In this document: piece after piece, positions 22,689 through 34,589 of the stretch
Position numbering within the stretch: position 1 is the stretch's first letter
Layout of the letters: each line of letters begins with the position of its first letter
DNA from: Polytrichum commune
Lineage: Eukaryota; Streptophyta; Polytrichopsida; Polytrichales; Polytrichaceae
Assembly (NCBI GenBank): GCA_950295325.1
Contig: OX485809.1
Coordinates: 37,205,081 to 37,269,080, forward strand
Direction: 5' to 3'
Length of the DNA: 64,000 bases
Notes under the pieces: model-generated
Told to the model about the DNA's origin: nothing
Seen by the model: the letters and a program-made list of their open reading frames with translations, nothing else
The model's database searches: none
Made by a program: the position numbers and the translations under genes

Positions 22689-23270
22689 ACATCAACTTGA
22701 ATTCTAAAGGCACTGACTCACTTAAGAATTATTGGACAAGGATATCATATTGAGATTGGAAATTAGTAAACATATGATCACAGATCCTCAACATAGTTCA
22801 CATGCCAACCCATACCCCATTGTATGCCAGACTATCTCTTCATATGTGAACGCTACATGAGGTATAACTTAGAGCCATGTCATGATGATGGATGAGTTCA
22901 TCCATTGACCTTCTCATGTTAGCAACTTGTGATGCAACATTGTCATGGATGATTGCTATATTGTCTACTGTGATATAGTGATAACGTACATGTTCATATT
23001 AAACGGTTTTGTTAATTCCCACTACATTCCCAAGGGTAAGATGCTTAAGCTCACTATTGGCAAGTGTCATGTGTTTCATTTTAATATTTAAGAGGAATAC
23101 ATCCTTAAGCATACTAATGGCATGTCATGTCAAGATTTTAATAAGTGCACTCAAACACCCAGTGTCATGTGACGACACTTACAGTGTTGTTGTTAATCTG
23201 CAATATAACATAGCATACCCTTCAAAATAGGGGTTTCCATTACTGTGGGTTTTTCATCTGTATATTTGGA
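22689..23270. other. Intergenic stretch with dispersed 'caagtgtcatgtg' repeat
   Basis: No gene. The stretch at about 23030-23175 repeats 'taagc.cacta.tggcaagtgtcatgtg' twice and recurs at 45380-45510. A distant relative of the 'ggatgagttcatcca' MITE interior lies near 22880-22910. Confidence 0.4.
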
Positions 23271-23299
23271 TGAAAATCCAATGTAAGGCAACGAAAGTA

Positions 23300-23830
23300 C
23301 AATAATATTACAGTGGGCCACACTAAAAATGAACAACAGGACTTAGAATAATATAAGGTTTCAAAAATGGCAATGGACATCTTTAAAGTACTATAGGGTA
23401 TGGAAGAATATGTAATTTGGAATTATATGAAATGCAAGGCTTTTTCTATTAACCCAAGGTTGAAAATGCTAATGAAATAAATAACCCTAAACCCTAAACC
23501 CTAAACCCTAAACCCATTAGTGTGGTAGTCCACTTAGTGTTGGACCTTACTAGTTGCTCGCCATCTATTTGTGTCCTACTCATATGCAATTAGGAGTCTA
23601 GCAACAACTAATTCTCTTTTATCGCGCATCCATGTGCAAACAACCACTATTTTATATGGGGTTATTACTTTCAATTTTTTTCTTCACATGCTATGATTAT
23701 GTAGTTTTCTTAGTCGGGTTAGTAGAAAAGGGCCTTGCATTAATTACAAATCCAAATAATCGATTTGTTCCATACCCTATAGTACTTTAATGATGCCCAA
23801 TGTCATTTTTGACACCCCATATTATATTTG
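23300..23830. repeat. Inverted-arm repeat of the 'taaagtactatagggtatgg' family
   Basis: Arms at about 23340-23460 and 23690-23825 are imperfect reverse complements, each carrying 'ggacatctttaaagtactatagggtatggaa' and 'aatgcaaggc'. The same arms bound the larger element at 27161-29512. Between the arms lies a CCCTAAA array. No target duplication was found. Confidence 0.55.
23483..23515. repeat. Internal telomere-type array (CCCTAAA)n
   Basis: Just over four tandem copies of CCCTAAA, the plant telomeric unit. They are preceded by 'atgaaataaataa' as in the copy at 27390-27421, so the array travels with a dispersed repeat and is not a chromosome end. Confidence 0.85.
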
Positions 23831-23999
23831 CTTTAACATGGGCGGACGTTAAATACCCCCTCACGAACTTTTGGAGGTATCTAATCTGGGTTGGGGCAAT
23901 CTTGTAGAGAAAATTTCTAAACCCGACCAAAAATTGCATTCTTGAAGGCCACTTGACTACAAATCCCATATTGAGTGCACTAAAATCCGCTTGACTTAC

Positions 24000-26900
24000 C
24001 ATAAATAACTTATATTTGTCATTCTAATGATAGATTAGTGCAAGTGTTTATAAGAGAATAAGGTATAAATAAATGATATGTTATTTGGAATTAGACTCGT
24101 GGGACAATGTTATAGATGGGGTATATATTACTGAGAAAATCATAAGTTTCTGACTATAGCCTATCTGAATTATTTAATAATTTATCCTCATCACATATTG
24201 TATTATCTTTCAAATCACATAGTGTATAACTGTTACTTTTAAATAAATATAATTATATGATACTAATACTAATACTAATACTATTATGCAAATACTAATA
24301 ATAACAATACTAATACTAATATTGAATTGAGTTTTTTAGTTCACCAATTTATCATAAGGTGATATATATTATTGTGCCATATTACAAATGTTTGAACAAT
24401 CACACATGTGCAAAATAAATGAATTATGAACAAAAAGATGTCTATGACAACACTTCATAATTATATATTGCACACATTGATATCTTACAATATTTATCAA
24501 AATAACCATGTGAAATTCAAAGCCACATCATGGCCTTGGAAACATCTCATGGGAGGTTGGAAAATAGGCTTAGAGCATCCAAGGCCACATCATTGCCCCT
24601 TGCCAACAAATTAATATTTATAAAATAACTATGAGGGAGAAAGTAGGTCTTACACGCCAACTCGGAGGTATTTCACTAAAGTAAGCTCCATCCGAGCTTC
24701 TTGATGGACTCATCCGATTTTTGTTACCGGATGACTTTACTTGAGTGCCACGAATCCCCGGCCATTTCAAGTGGGCTTGTACGGTTAAGGTATTTGTTGA
24801 CTTTCATATTTACGGCCTCGAATGTCCTTCCCAAAGTGCACATCTAAGGGTACTCATGTAAGTATAACCATGCTATCACATAGAGCCTTATTATAACCTA
24901 ACATAGTCAATCGCACACTCTCAAAATATTTTCGGTCATTGTAGGGTCGATAGTGCACATGGATTGACAACCTAAGTACCAAAGTACTAAATTTGAGCAA
25001 CAACAAATCCCACATGGATGCAACATCTATGGCTACACGGTCCAAAATTGAGCTTTTATATTCTCCTTAAAGGTGATTTCAAAAATACTTTATGGCAAGT
25101 CCACAAGTCATACCCATGGATTGGAGCATGACATTATGGAAAGGTTACTTAAAGGTTACTCAAAGGTATTTGACCCCGATTTTAAAGAGTAGTTTAATAA
25201 TCTCTAAATAGAAATCTCTAGTCCTATTGTTACCAATGCTTTCGACTTCCCCTCCCTTGGTCTCCCTCCCCTTAGTAGATGTTGTATTGAATCATCCCAT
25301 GATACCTACCTATGGTGCAACAATTAGAGTTTATTGCATTGAGTACTGACTGTTGTTTTGAGAGCTCACATGCTACATAACTAAATAAATTCATTTTTTA
25401 TTTTAGCAATTAGTTAAAAAAGACAATTAGTTAACAAAGATAATAAATTCATTTTTTAATTTTTTTTCCCAAAGCGGGTCACGGGGGCTTATGAGTGGGG
25501 CTATGTGCGTACATGCACATGAAGGTTTTATAGGGGCATGGGCATATGGTTTGCAAGGGTTAATGTATGTGGTTGGGTTCATGCAAGATATGAACCCAAA
25601 ATGATTCATACGGACTGGTGTAATGGGTCAGGATGGCACATGCCCAAACTAATAAGGTATGTGGGGCTCATTGATAGTTGTAGTTTGAGGAGGGAAACTT
25701 GACTAGGTTGGTATTCTAGCACATGGAAATTGATTTTCATTTGAGCGGAGAAACCTTGGTTTTTATATACATTGTTAGTGTGAACCATAATTTGTTGTAT
25801 TTACATTGAGAGTTCATGATGCCATGTTCTTACTATTCAAACCTTGCCCAAAGTTTTCTTAATTTATGGAGATTTTGTTTTTCATTTTTCTAGCATCCCA
25901 TGATTAAAAATCAATCAGTCTAGTCAATCAACAACTAAAGTGCGTCAATACAAGGATGGCCACGTTTCAACTTGTGTTTTGGGCAACAAGCCGAATCTGC
26001 TACCCCCCCCCCCCCCAACCACCATTGCCACTCCACATGGGAGTGCTCAGTCCAAAAGATGCTTGAAGATACCGGCAAAACCTTCACCAACGTCAGAGAA
26101 CTCTATTTTGTTTCACCAAAACGATTGGTACATGAAAGTGTGCCCTAACTTGGGCTAGACTAATTTGGGGTCAATTCAACTAAATAGGGTTTCCAATAAA
26201 CTTTGAAAAATAACCTCCTTACTACATACTAGTTTAAAGTTTCATTGTTGGATGAATGAGAGTAATATGCTCGTATGCGATAATCCCATTTCGTTGGCCA
26301 AAAAAACATTGATATGTATATAGGGCCTCACATTAGAAGCCCAAGCCCTTGAGGATGTAAATGCTATCACAAATTCCCCATGCGTAGGCAAAGCCTATCA
26401 ATCCGAGGGCAAAGACAAGAAAACATGCTCACATACAAGCACACCCAACATTCATCCAAAAACATTTTATTTAAAAATTCAATTGGTTTGACACCGTAAT
26501 TAGCTTCAAAGTTACGGAATTAGTCTAAACCAAGGGGGTTTAGTTTTATATTTTCTGTCGGATCGATGAGAGGTACTCTTGAATGTGAGGTTTTTCTCCA
26601 CATATGGAAGAGCACATCCTGAAAAGGGGAAGAAATTTTTATTAGGAAAAATTGAGTATGTTTGCTCTATAATGTACATGAGTTTGGGGGTGGTGGGGGG
26701 GGGCTCATTATAGGGCTTATTGCCTTCCTTTTGGAAGCCGGGCTATGTTGGGTGCAACTATCTATTTGGGGCATCCAAGTTTGGGAAGAGGGGGTTGACA
26801 TTGCAACCATTGTATCTCATTGCATCTATTAAGGGGTTGTATGTGTTTGTTTTGTATTGTTGTTTCAATGTATGTGTTGTGGCATAAGGTTTAGGTTAAG

Positions 26901-27150
26901 GAGTATATGTCCTCTAGCTGCATTGGGAGTTCCAATCACACACGTGGTGTCCAAACTAAGTCTACCCAAACATGTGCATTATCCAAGGACATGTCAAATG
27001 ATTGGAGTCGCGTTTTTCTACAGCCTTGTCGATCGGTCAGCCTTAAGCCATCATTTCGACATGGGATCTCAAAACGGTCATCCAAAGGGCATAAGTGGTG
27101 GGCCCATAAGTATATAGCGTAAAACCTAGGAAGTGCAGCTAGAAATGTAG
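24000..27150. other. AT-rich intergenic stretch
   Basis: No gene recognised. It contains an 'actaat' microsatellite (about 24261-24325), a C run at about 25998 and G runs at about 26685-26705, but no supported element boundaries. Confidence 0.4.
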
Positions 27151-27389
27151 TGGACACATACCGGGGGGGGGGTTGTGATGTATTGGAGTAGAAATATACG
27201 TGCGAAAAATTGAGAGGGTATATGGGGACGTAAAATGAACAAAATGATTTAGAATAATATAGGGTGTCAAAAATGGCGTTGGACATCTTTAAAGTACTAT
27301 AGGGTTTGAAATAATAGGTAACTTGGAAATATAAGTAATGCAAGGCCCTATCCTACTAACCCAGAGCTGAAAATTCTAAGGAAATAAAT

Positions 27390-27421
27390 AACCTTAAACC
27401 CTAAACCCTAAACCCTAAACC
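27390..27421. repeat. Internal telomere-type array inside the inverted-repeat element
   Basis: About four CCCTAAA units after 'aaataaataacctta', immediately inside the left arm of the 27161-29512 element. It sits in the same context as the array at 23483. Confidence 0.85.
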
Positions 27422-27509
27422 GGTTTATAAATGGATCAACATCTCTAGCGTAGTGCTATAAATTTGATGATTTCCCCAGTGTAAATAGGGCATTGACGCC
27501 CGAGTTGGC

Positions 27510-27725
27510 CACATATATATATATATGTATATATATATACATACATACATACATATAGACACACACACACATATTTGTGGCAAAGGAACTCTATGGTATG
27601 TTGCTACATGTCCAACATCATGATTGATAAGAATGACAAGTGATGCTAAAAGTTGAAAAATGGGTTGTGCAAATCAAAGAGGTGCCATGAAAATGGACTC
27701 TCTCTCCCTCTCTCTCTCTCTTTGG
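27510..27725. repeat. AT/CA/CT microsatellites
   Basis: (TA)n then (CATA)n then (AC)n at about 27510-27572, and a (CT)n tract at about 27700-27722. No gene. Confidence 0.8.
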
Positions 27726-29512
27726 TGGCATTTTGCATGTTTCAGTCAATACATGCAAATTCATTTTGTAACATGTGGCGCTTTCAAGTCAAAGATGGAT
27801 TAACCCTAGGCTTGAGCTATTGGGAGAAGGGTCGAATTGTCAAATTGTGTATAATGCCATAGTAGGAGTCTAGGTAGGTATTGAGTCATCACATCCTATA
27901 TCATACTATTAATGGGGGTGGGCGAGGCAAGGTTGTGGCAAGTTGACAAGGCTGGGCATGGTCACAAATCATTGGTGCTAAATTTGAGGTCACATGAGAA
28001 AGTTATTAAATGGGCATCTTGGATAACTTAACTTGATAAAACCACCACAAGCCACTGTGAACCGTTGATGATGAGGTTGAGGTTGTTTGGGAAGAGTGTT
28101 CAACAATCATCTTGGATAACTTAACTTGAAAAAACTGTTGTGAACCATCGGGGTTTAGGTTGAGTTTGAGGTTAAGGTTGAGATTGTTTGGGAAAGGTGG
28201 TCCACTTAACTTCATAATTATAAATTCAAGGTTTTATGTTTTGATGTAATAATTCTCAATGGTCATCTTCGATAACTTAAGTACATGATTGTGACCTTAG
28301 GGTTTTGATGTTTAATGTTTCAAAGTCGTGAACAAAACCAAGAGGTTTATAAAGGAAAGTGACACATACTCCTTTGGTAAGATGAATCCACAAAAGTGCA
28401 AACTCAAATTCATGATTTAACAAAGCAATTTAGCGATAGGTTCTTCCAATTTCATTGGAAATATGAACCAAGTTCATTATTTAAACAACCAATTTCAGTA
28501 CATGTTGTGAACAATTTCATGATTTGGTACCCATATTCAAAACTTCACAAAATCAATTTTAGGAAATGCATAACTCTATTTCACAAAGAACATTACATCA
28601 TGTATAGGATTATCCTAGTAAACAAATTGCTCCCTATTCCGCACAACTATACACTACACTCCAAAAACGTTATGCGCTTTGCTCACGCTACCAACACTCT
28701 TCCCATAATCAAACCCCCAACTACACTACGTACACTCTCAAACCCATGAGATTACGCACTCCAACTATGTTGGGTATGAGTTGTTTGCTTTGATGTACAA
28801 TAATCAAAGACCAAAGGAAAAATGACATTGCTTGCTTCTAACTCCAAGGTAGTGTAATGAAGACCAAAGAAAATTTGACATCAAGGCTAGAGGCTTCCAA
28901 GTAAATACAAAACAATGAGAAGGCAAAGAATGCGAAATGAGGCGGCGAGAATTTGAGAAATAAAAAAACCATAAAGTGTGAACTTGATATGGAAGATTCA
29001 CAAAGTTGATAAAGATAAATGTCCACTATCATGAAATTGAGGTGTGCCACATGTCAAGTCGGTTAAGAAGAATGATCATGGGGATACAACAAAACATTTG
29101 CTCATGAAATACAACATTGGACAATGGGGTGGAGCGAGGCAAGTTGACAAGGCTAGGAAAGTATAAGTATCTTGGGGGGGGGGGCAGTGTGTTAAAAAGT
29201 TAAGGATATAGGTGCGAACAACCATTATTTTATAGGGGGGGTGTTACTTTCAATTCTCTTATTTTTCTCACAATGATGCTATCATTATGTAAATTTCTAC
29301 TTTGGGTTAATAGAAAAATGGCTTGCATTACTTATAATTCCAAATTACCTATTATTCCATACCCTATAGGACTTTAAAGCTGTTGAGCATACTGGTTGAT
29401 ACCCTATATTACTCTTAACTCCATTTATAATTTTTAGCCCCCATGTTTTTAAAATACCCTATCATTTGTTCGCACGTATATTGCTACTCCAACCAATGAC
29501 TACCCCCCCTCG

Positions 29513-30155
29513 AGAGAAGTATATGAAACTATTCCGAAGTTGCAACACAATGGGCCACAATGCTAGTTGCTCTAAAAGGAGCAGGCTAGTGTTGAGCTTC
29601 AAACCTTGAATTTGGGTGCAATCATATTCCCAAATTAGACTGCAATCATGAAAGATAATAGTAGCTTTGACCGGGTTATCCTTGCACCTTGCCCACAAAA
29701 TAGGCATCCTATTCACAATTATAAAATATAAAGGAACTATAACTCTGGTGAGAGAATCCCATGTCGTTGTTAACTCTTGCGGATGAAACAATACCTAACC
29801 TTCATACTATTCATTTTGCAAGGGTGCCCATCATAAGTGGTGGACCTGTTATGTGTGCACATGTCCTTATGTAATTTTGGCATGAGTATGCTTGGTAGTG
29901 GTATGAGGTGTATGCAAAGGTTATCCAATGATCATTGGTACCGCAAAGACTCTCCTTCGCCTTGTAACAAATTTTCACTCCATGTACATACGATGTAGAA
30001 CCCCACTACCGAAGGTCATCATTATTCAATATGAGGAAGGTTAGAACGTGATTAGCTAATAGCGATAGGAATTGGAGGGAATGACGTCTATGTACTTACG
30101 AATTTGGAGGGAATGCCTTGTACTTCCTCATGAGAAGTTGATGGCCATGCTCACG
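29513..30155. other. Intergenic stretch upstream of the transposase-like gene
   Basis: No gene recognised. It includes 'ggaattggagggaatg' at about 30070 and a partial second copy near 30104, just upstream of the TATA box. Confidence 0.4.
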
Positions 30156-30158
30156 ACC

Positions 30159-30166
30159 TATATAAA
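30159..30166 (+). promoter_or_regulatory. TATA box of the transposase-like gene
   Basis: TATATAAA followed by GG lies 71 bp before the ATG at 30237 in good context (gaggagcaaccATGG). Spacing and sequence fit a plant core promoter with a short CT-rich leader. Confidence 0.65.
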
Positions 30167-30236
30167 GGCCACCATTTGGAGGGTCATTTCTTTCTCCTCA
30201 TTTGAGTCCACCCCCCTTCACCCTTGAGGAGCAACC

Positions 30237-33200
30237 ATGGAGAGCGTGCCTCACATGAGTGAAGAGGTTGGTTTTATAACCCCAATGTGCATCCACTTTC
30301 CCACGGGTGCACCCGTGACAACACTCTGGCCGTACCCCTCCTGTACGGCCAGTCTGCCACGGGTGTTCACCCGTGGGAGCTTATGGTTTTTATTTCGGTT
30401 ATCCTAGCATATGTCAGAATAGAAGTTATCCATATGCTCATGTGTGTGACAAACTTTCTAGTAGTAGATGTCAGCATGGTAGCCTCCCACGGGTGAACAC
30501 CCGTGGGAGAATCCGGCACCAGCATGGAAGCCCCCACGGGTGTTCACCCGTGGCAGTTCATGATTTGTATTTTAGTTCTCCCTACATATGTGTGGTTATA
30601 AGATAGGCATGTATCATGTGTGTGACATACTCAATAGTTGTATATGCAATTATGCTTATTTGTAAATTTCCTGCTGAGTATGTGAAATATGTTGTCAATG
30701 GGTAATTGGTACATATTATTACGAGTTGGGAGTTTCGTGATGCATTATGATAAATGATGACGATGATATTCGTTAAACTGGAATGTTGACACTATCCTGA
30801 ATGGCAACTATTTCGCTAGCACTTGGGCCAGCAGATGTGACACCTACATGCATAGTAATAATTGTACACAAGTAAGTGTTAGGGGTGATAGTTTTGGTGT
30901 TTGGGCTTTGTGGAAACTGGTAATAAGGGTCATTCTCCCAATGGGGATATGATAAGTAACACATACTTCACTTGAGTTGTGTGAAGTGAGGTGTAAAGCT
31001 CACCCCTATATGAATGTAAATATTCTGTTGAGATGTCAATGTTGTCCCCCACGGGTGAACACCCGTGAGCTTCTGGTCAATGTGTGTTGACATACTTTGA
31101 TATCGATGTTCAGATTCCACATTACATTGGACTGTCGAGGACGGACTTGAAGGGGAAGGCCGTTGTGCTCTTTGATGATGATGGCCATGCTTTGTGTGAT
31201 GGATTGATTTGCAACACAAATCCGTTGGATTGTGTTGACAATAGCATCCTAGGGGCTGAGGATGTTGGAGTTATTATCTTGAACCCAACTGACAATGTTA
31301 TTTCGCAAGATTGGGAGAATACGCTGCACCGATGGCCACTTTCACTCACCAAATTTGAAGGACATACATTAGCGGAAATATTGTTGGTCCATCATAATGC
31401 GACCCGCGAAGTTCAAAGTCATCGGCGCTTGCTTGGAAAACGCCAATACAACACTGTGAGGATGTGTGCACCTCGGCCACCTGGGAAGAAAATTTGGGGA
31501 GCCACTGAGGAGCATGCGCGGATGTTATCAGCGGTGGATTGTTGTTCCGAGCATTGTTGCCAGGTATTCCCAAGGCCTTTGTTGATGAGTATTCGGGAAC
31601 ACTACTTCGCATTGCCATTCAATGCTCGGAAGCTCATAGCCCTGTCGGTGTTCCAATCGATCCAGAAACATGAGCACAACGGACGTGAAATGGTGCAGTT
31701 GGAAGGGAGAACAATATGCACTCGAGCATGGATGAACATCTATATGATATCAAGGGCACAATATAATAGGAACAAGGCTGAAAGCTTGATGGGGGTTAGA
31801 TCTCGAGATCATGGAAATACAGGAACTAGAAAACCACGGGCGAATACAGTGCAAGCACGAGCCACCCTTGGAGTATTGGTTGAGGGTAGGGCGGACGCCA
31901 TGCCCCATATGACTCGGACTCTTCCAACTGGTGAGAAGATAGGGACGGAGATGCTCCCTGTGGGAACAACGTGGTGCAACCTATTGCAGGAAGTGAACAA
32001 CTTGGACGGAGACCTAGGGTACACGCCTATCTCCACGTCCACCTTCAGCCGCCTACATCGACAACATTTCAAGCAGTATGTTATAAAGAGCCCCGGCGAC
32101 AACTTCTCGCGTTGTGGAACTTGTGCAGCATTCAAGGATTTGTTGCGAATACACACAAAGAACACAACTGGTCACTTGGCCATCTCGAATGCTAGCCTTC
32201 GTCATCTAACATTGCAGGAGGCTCATAGAAACAGTTACTATAAAGATAGGATTTTGTCAAAGTATGCTCCCAATGAGGTGCTTTGTATAATCCATGACAA
32301 AATGGATTATGGGAAAACGGCTCTTCCCGTCTTCGCGCACAAAAACAAACGTGTTGACAAATACGAGCGATTCCCCATATCCATTGCGGGGATGATTGCA
32401 CATGGTCACTCAGATGTGAATTATGCGCATTATGTCCTTGATATGTACCCATCCGATGCCAACTTCACTATCACCTCGATGATGAAGTTGCTTTGTCAAC
32501 TTGAGGTACAACCTGTTTGCTCTAGTAGACACATTCCGATTTCGTCCATAGGTGATCCTTTACACGACGCATTGGTGGTTGGTGTAGAGAAGTGTTCAGG
32601 AGTACTTCCCTTGCCACCGCCCGCAAGTATTCCTCCTACAGGTTTGCCACCCCTCCTCCTTGTTCAAATGGACAATTGTGCGAAGGACAACAAATCAAAA
32701 TACAACATGTTGTTTTGGTCAGCTCTGACTGCAAAGGGAATTTTTCGGGAAGTCAGGGTGTCTTTCCTTATTGTTGGACATACGCATGAGGATGTGGATG
32801 CAATGTTTGGGAGGTTTGGACAAAGGCTGAAGATTGAGGATTGCCATACACTCCCAGACCTCATGGCATCGTTCATGGCTGCTGGGGAACCCACTATTGT
32901 CCCGTCCTTAATCCACGAGGTTGCAGATTTCAAGGAATGGGTGAAGGGATACTACAATGAGTATGGTCAAGATCGACTTATTGGGCATTCCAAGGCGCAC
33001 CAATTCCGTTTTTATGTAGATCCTCAAGGAGTGCCATTGATGCAGTACAAAGTGTATTGTACAGATCCAAGTTGGGTGCCTGATGGAGGAATTGCTCTTT
33101 GGAAGGTGGACCCTATCACAAAGAAGACCATGGTCCCAACAGGTTAGTGGGTCCCTTGTTTGTATTGCTTTGGAAGTGCACTAGAAAATACATGGTGTGA

Positions 33201-34063
33201 AGTATGTGGCCCACGGGTGATCACCCGTGGGCAGTTAGTCCGTGGTATTGCTCCGAGCTCATTGTATGTTTGTTTTTGTAGGGTGCCCCCGTCCCGTTCC
33301 AAAAAGGGAGATGAAAGATTCCGTGAACATAAAGCTTGGGGTGCAAGGTTTTATTAAGTATTGGAAGGATACGGCAGATCAAGATAGTTCGGGTCAATAT
33401 ATGGAGTCCATTGCACCAACAATTTTATATTGGGAGAATGTGCTTGCGGCTATGGATCAACCTTTACTCCCAACTCCATCTGAACTTAACGAGCCATTCT
33501 GGCCAGCTACACGGTTCTCCATTGCACCAACCCTCCATGTGGATAATGTGCATCTACTTGAGGAAAACATCACTGATTATGCTTACGTGGGGCCAGCTAG
33601 TTCTCGACTTGTTGAGACCTTCCGTCCCGGCGCACATATCAGGATTGGCCATTATGTGTTACTACGTCCTAGTGAGGATTGTCCTAATCCAGTGTGGATG
33701 GGACGAGTGATTTCTGAGCCGAATTTGGCACATATCGGTCCTAATCCTCGTTCCATTGAGATTGTCTATTATGTACCGGTCCTTGGCCAAAGGAACAAGA
33801 AGACCTTAGACGAACGTTATGAGGAATGGGACACGGCAAAATCTTTTCGATGGACGAGGCTCAAGGACTATGCACCACAACATCAATCCCTAGATTGTGT
33901 TGTGGCATCATGGGCAAGACAAAGGAATGCGTCCGATGACAATGTTCTCATCCCAGCTCGGCAAATTCTTTTCGCAAAAGATAATTTAGATCGATGCACT
34001 AGAGGTGAGAAAATGACTGATGGAGATACTTTCGAGGATGGGGTACCAACAGAAGACCTCTAG
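30237..34063 (+). CDS. Transposase-like protein of the DUF7869 type, three exons
   Basis: Exons 30237-30266, 31114-33142 and 33282-34063 join in frame (phases 0 and 1) to 946 residues. Exons 2 and 3 are long and uninterrupted. From the N-terminus: a LKGKAVVLFDDDG domain; a Cys/His cluster (CCSEHCC) leading to SIREHYFALPFNARK; a CTRAWMNIYMIS segment; FSRCGTC; HDKMDYGKT near 405; QMDNC...DNK near 530; and VGHTHEDVDAMFGRF near 565. The last three resemble, from memory, the widely dispersed DUF7869 domain, which looks RNase H/DDE-like; catalytic identity is inference. The C-terminal exon has a BAH/chromo-like HIRIGHYVLLRPSED...VWMGRV block. The short first exon is the least certain part (acceptor TGTTCAG at 31113). 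Five palindromes lie in intron 1 and one in intron 2. No terminal inverted repeats are evident, so it could be a mobile element or a domesticated gene. Confidence 0.72.
30300..30377. repeat. Three hairpins at the start of intron 1
   Basis: A shortened copy CACGGGTGCACCCGTG (30302-30317), then an unrelated perfect hairpin CTGGCCGTAC/GTACGGCCAG (30326-30352), then a full palindrome with TT spacer (30357-30376). All lie within about 140 bp of the ATG. If intron 1 is not removed they would be in the 5' part of the transcript. Confidence 0.85.
30378..30640. repeat. Duplicated unit of about 175 bp carrying palindromes
   Basis: Two imperfect direct copies, about 30357-30530 and 30534-30650, share the order palindrome, 'tt(a/c)atg.ttt.tatttt.gtt', 'catatgt', 'tcatgtgtgtgaca.act'. 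They contain palindromes at 30484-30509 (AA) and 30534-30553 (TT). Confidence 0.65.
31049..31068. repeat. CCACGGGTG palindrome just before exon 2
   Basis: CCACGGGTGAACACCCGTGA, ending 45 bp before the proposed acceptor of exon 2. Confidence 0.85.
33209..33232. repeat. CCACGGGTG palindrome with AT spacer, intron 2
   Basis: Arms as elsewhere but with a self-complementary AT centre, giving a fully symmetrical 24-bp palindrome. It lies within the 33143-33281 intron of the transposase-like gene. Confidence 0.9.
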
Positions 34064-34560
34064 ATTAAAGTTGCCTTGCTCATTCCTGGGTATCTACGGG
34101 TGGACTCTCATGGGTGGGCTAGATGGTTGACACCATCTAGCATGTTTGGAGCTCAATTTTAATTTTGTGAGCATTAATTAGAGAGCCGTAGACATTGACA
34201 TTTGTCCCACGGATGTTCAAACTACCACTTTTAAAGGCATATTTTTTTGTGAATTTTCATGTGCATTGTCATATTAGCCAACATGTTTAATATGTGGGAG
34301 TCGTCCAATGTCGTCCAATGTTTAATAGTCCACGGGTGTTCACCCATGGAGTGTAGGCACAATCCTTTTGTCTTCCTTGATGGGATCCTCCATATTACAA
34401 TTGATTGTTTGCCCGGTTTCATTGGAACACTTGGTTTGTGGAGGCTAAAACCTCTACGGGTATTCTCTCGTACAAAAAAATCAATCATTGCGTTCCCATC
34501 ACATTCCCCACATTAAAATGAGCGGACCATTTGTCTCATTTTAGTTAATATCCCCATGCT
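34064..34560. other. 3' flank of the transposase-like gene with palindrome at 34330
   Basis: A near-palindrome (34330-34349, one mismatch, TT spacer) and a worn relative near 34096-34120 mark the downstream limit of palindromes. No further gene is seen. Confidence 0.6.
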
Positions 34561-34589
34561 CCTTTTTTGTTTTGGGGGTGGAGCTCCGA

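Larger units (their letters stand above)
27161..29512. mobile_element. 2.3-kb inverted-repeat element related to the hAT-type family
   Basis: The left end (CCGGGGGGGGG then TTGTGATGTATTGGAGTAG) mirrors the right end (complement GAGGGGGGGTAG then TCATTGGTTGGAGTAG). Inverted similarity runs some 200 bp inward (left to about 27370, right from about 29270) and includes 'atatacgtgcga' and 'actatagggt'. The G-run tip and 'acgtgcga' motif link it to 47964-48582. Flanking 8-mers match only partly. The interior holds a CCCTAAA array and microsatellites but no recognised transposase. Confidence 0.6.

Noticed and set aside
23483-27421. Chromosome end or fusion scar suggested by CCCTAAA repeats
   Set aside because: The arrays are only about four units long and lie within the same dispersed repeat at two places.
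27161-29512. Calling an exact 8-bp target duplication for the large inverted-repeat element
   Set aside because: The flanking 8-mers agree only in part, and the tip position within the G run is ambiguous.
30237-34063. Retrovirus- or Polinton-like origin of the transposase-like gene
   Set aside because: No capsid, polymerase, protease or envelope-like sequence is near it, and the motifs fit a DDE-like DNA transposase domain better.
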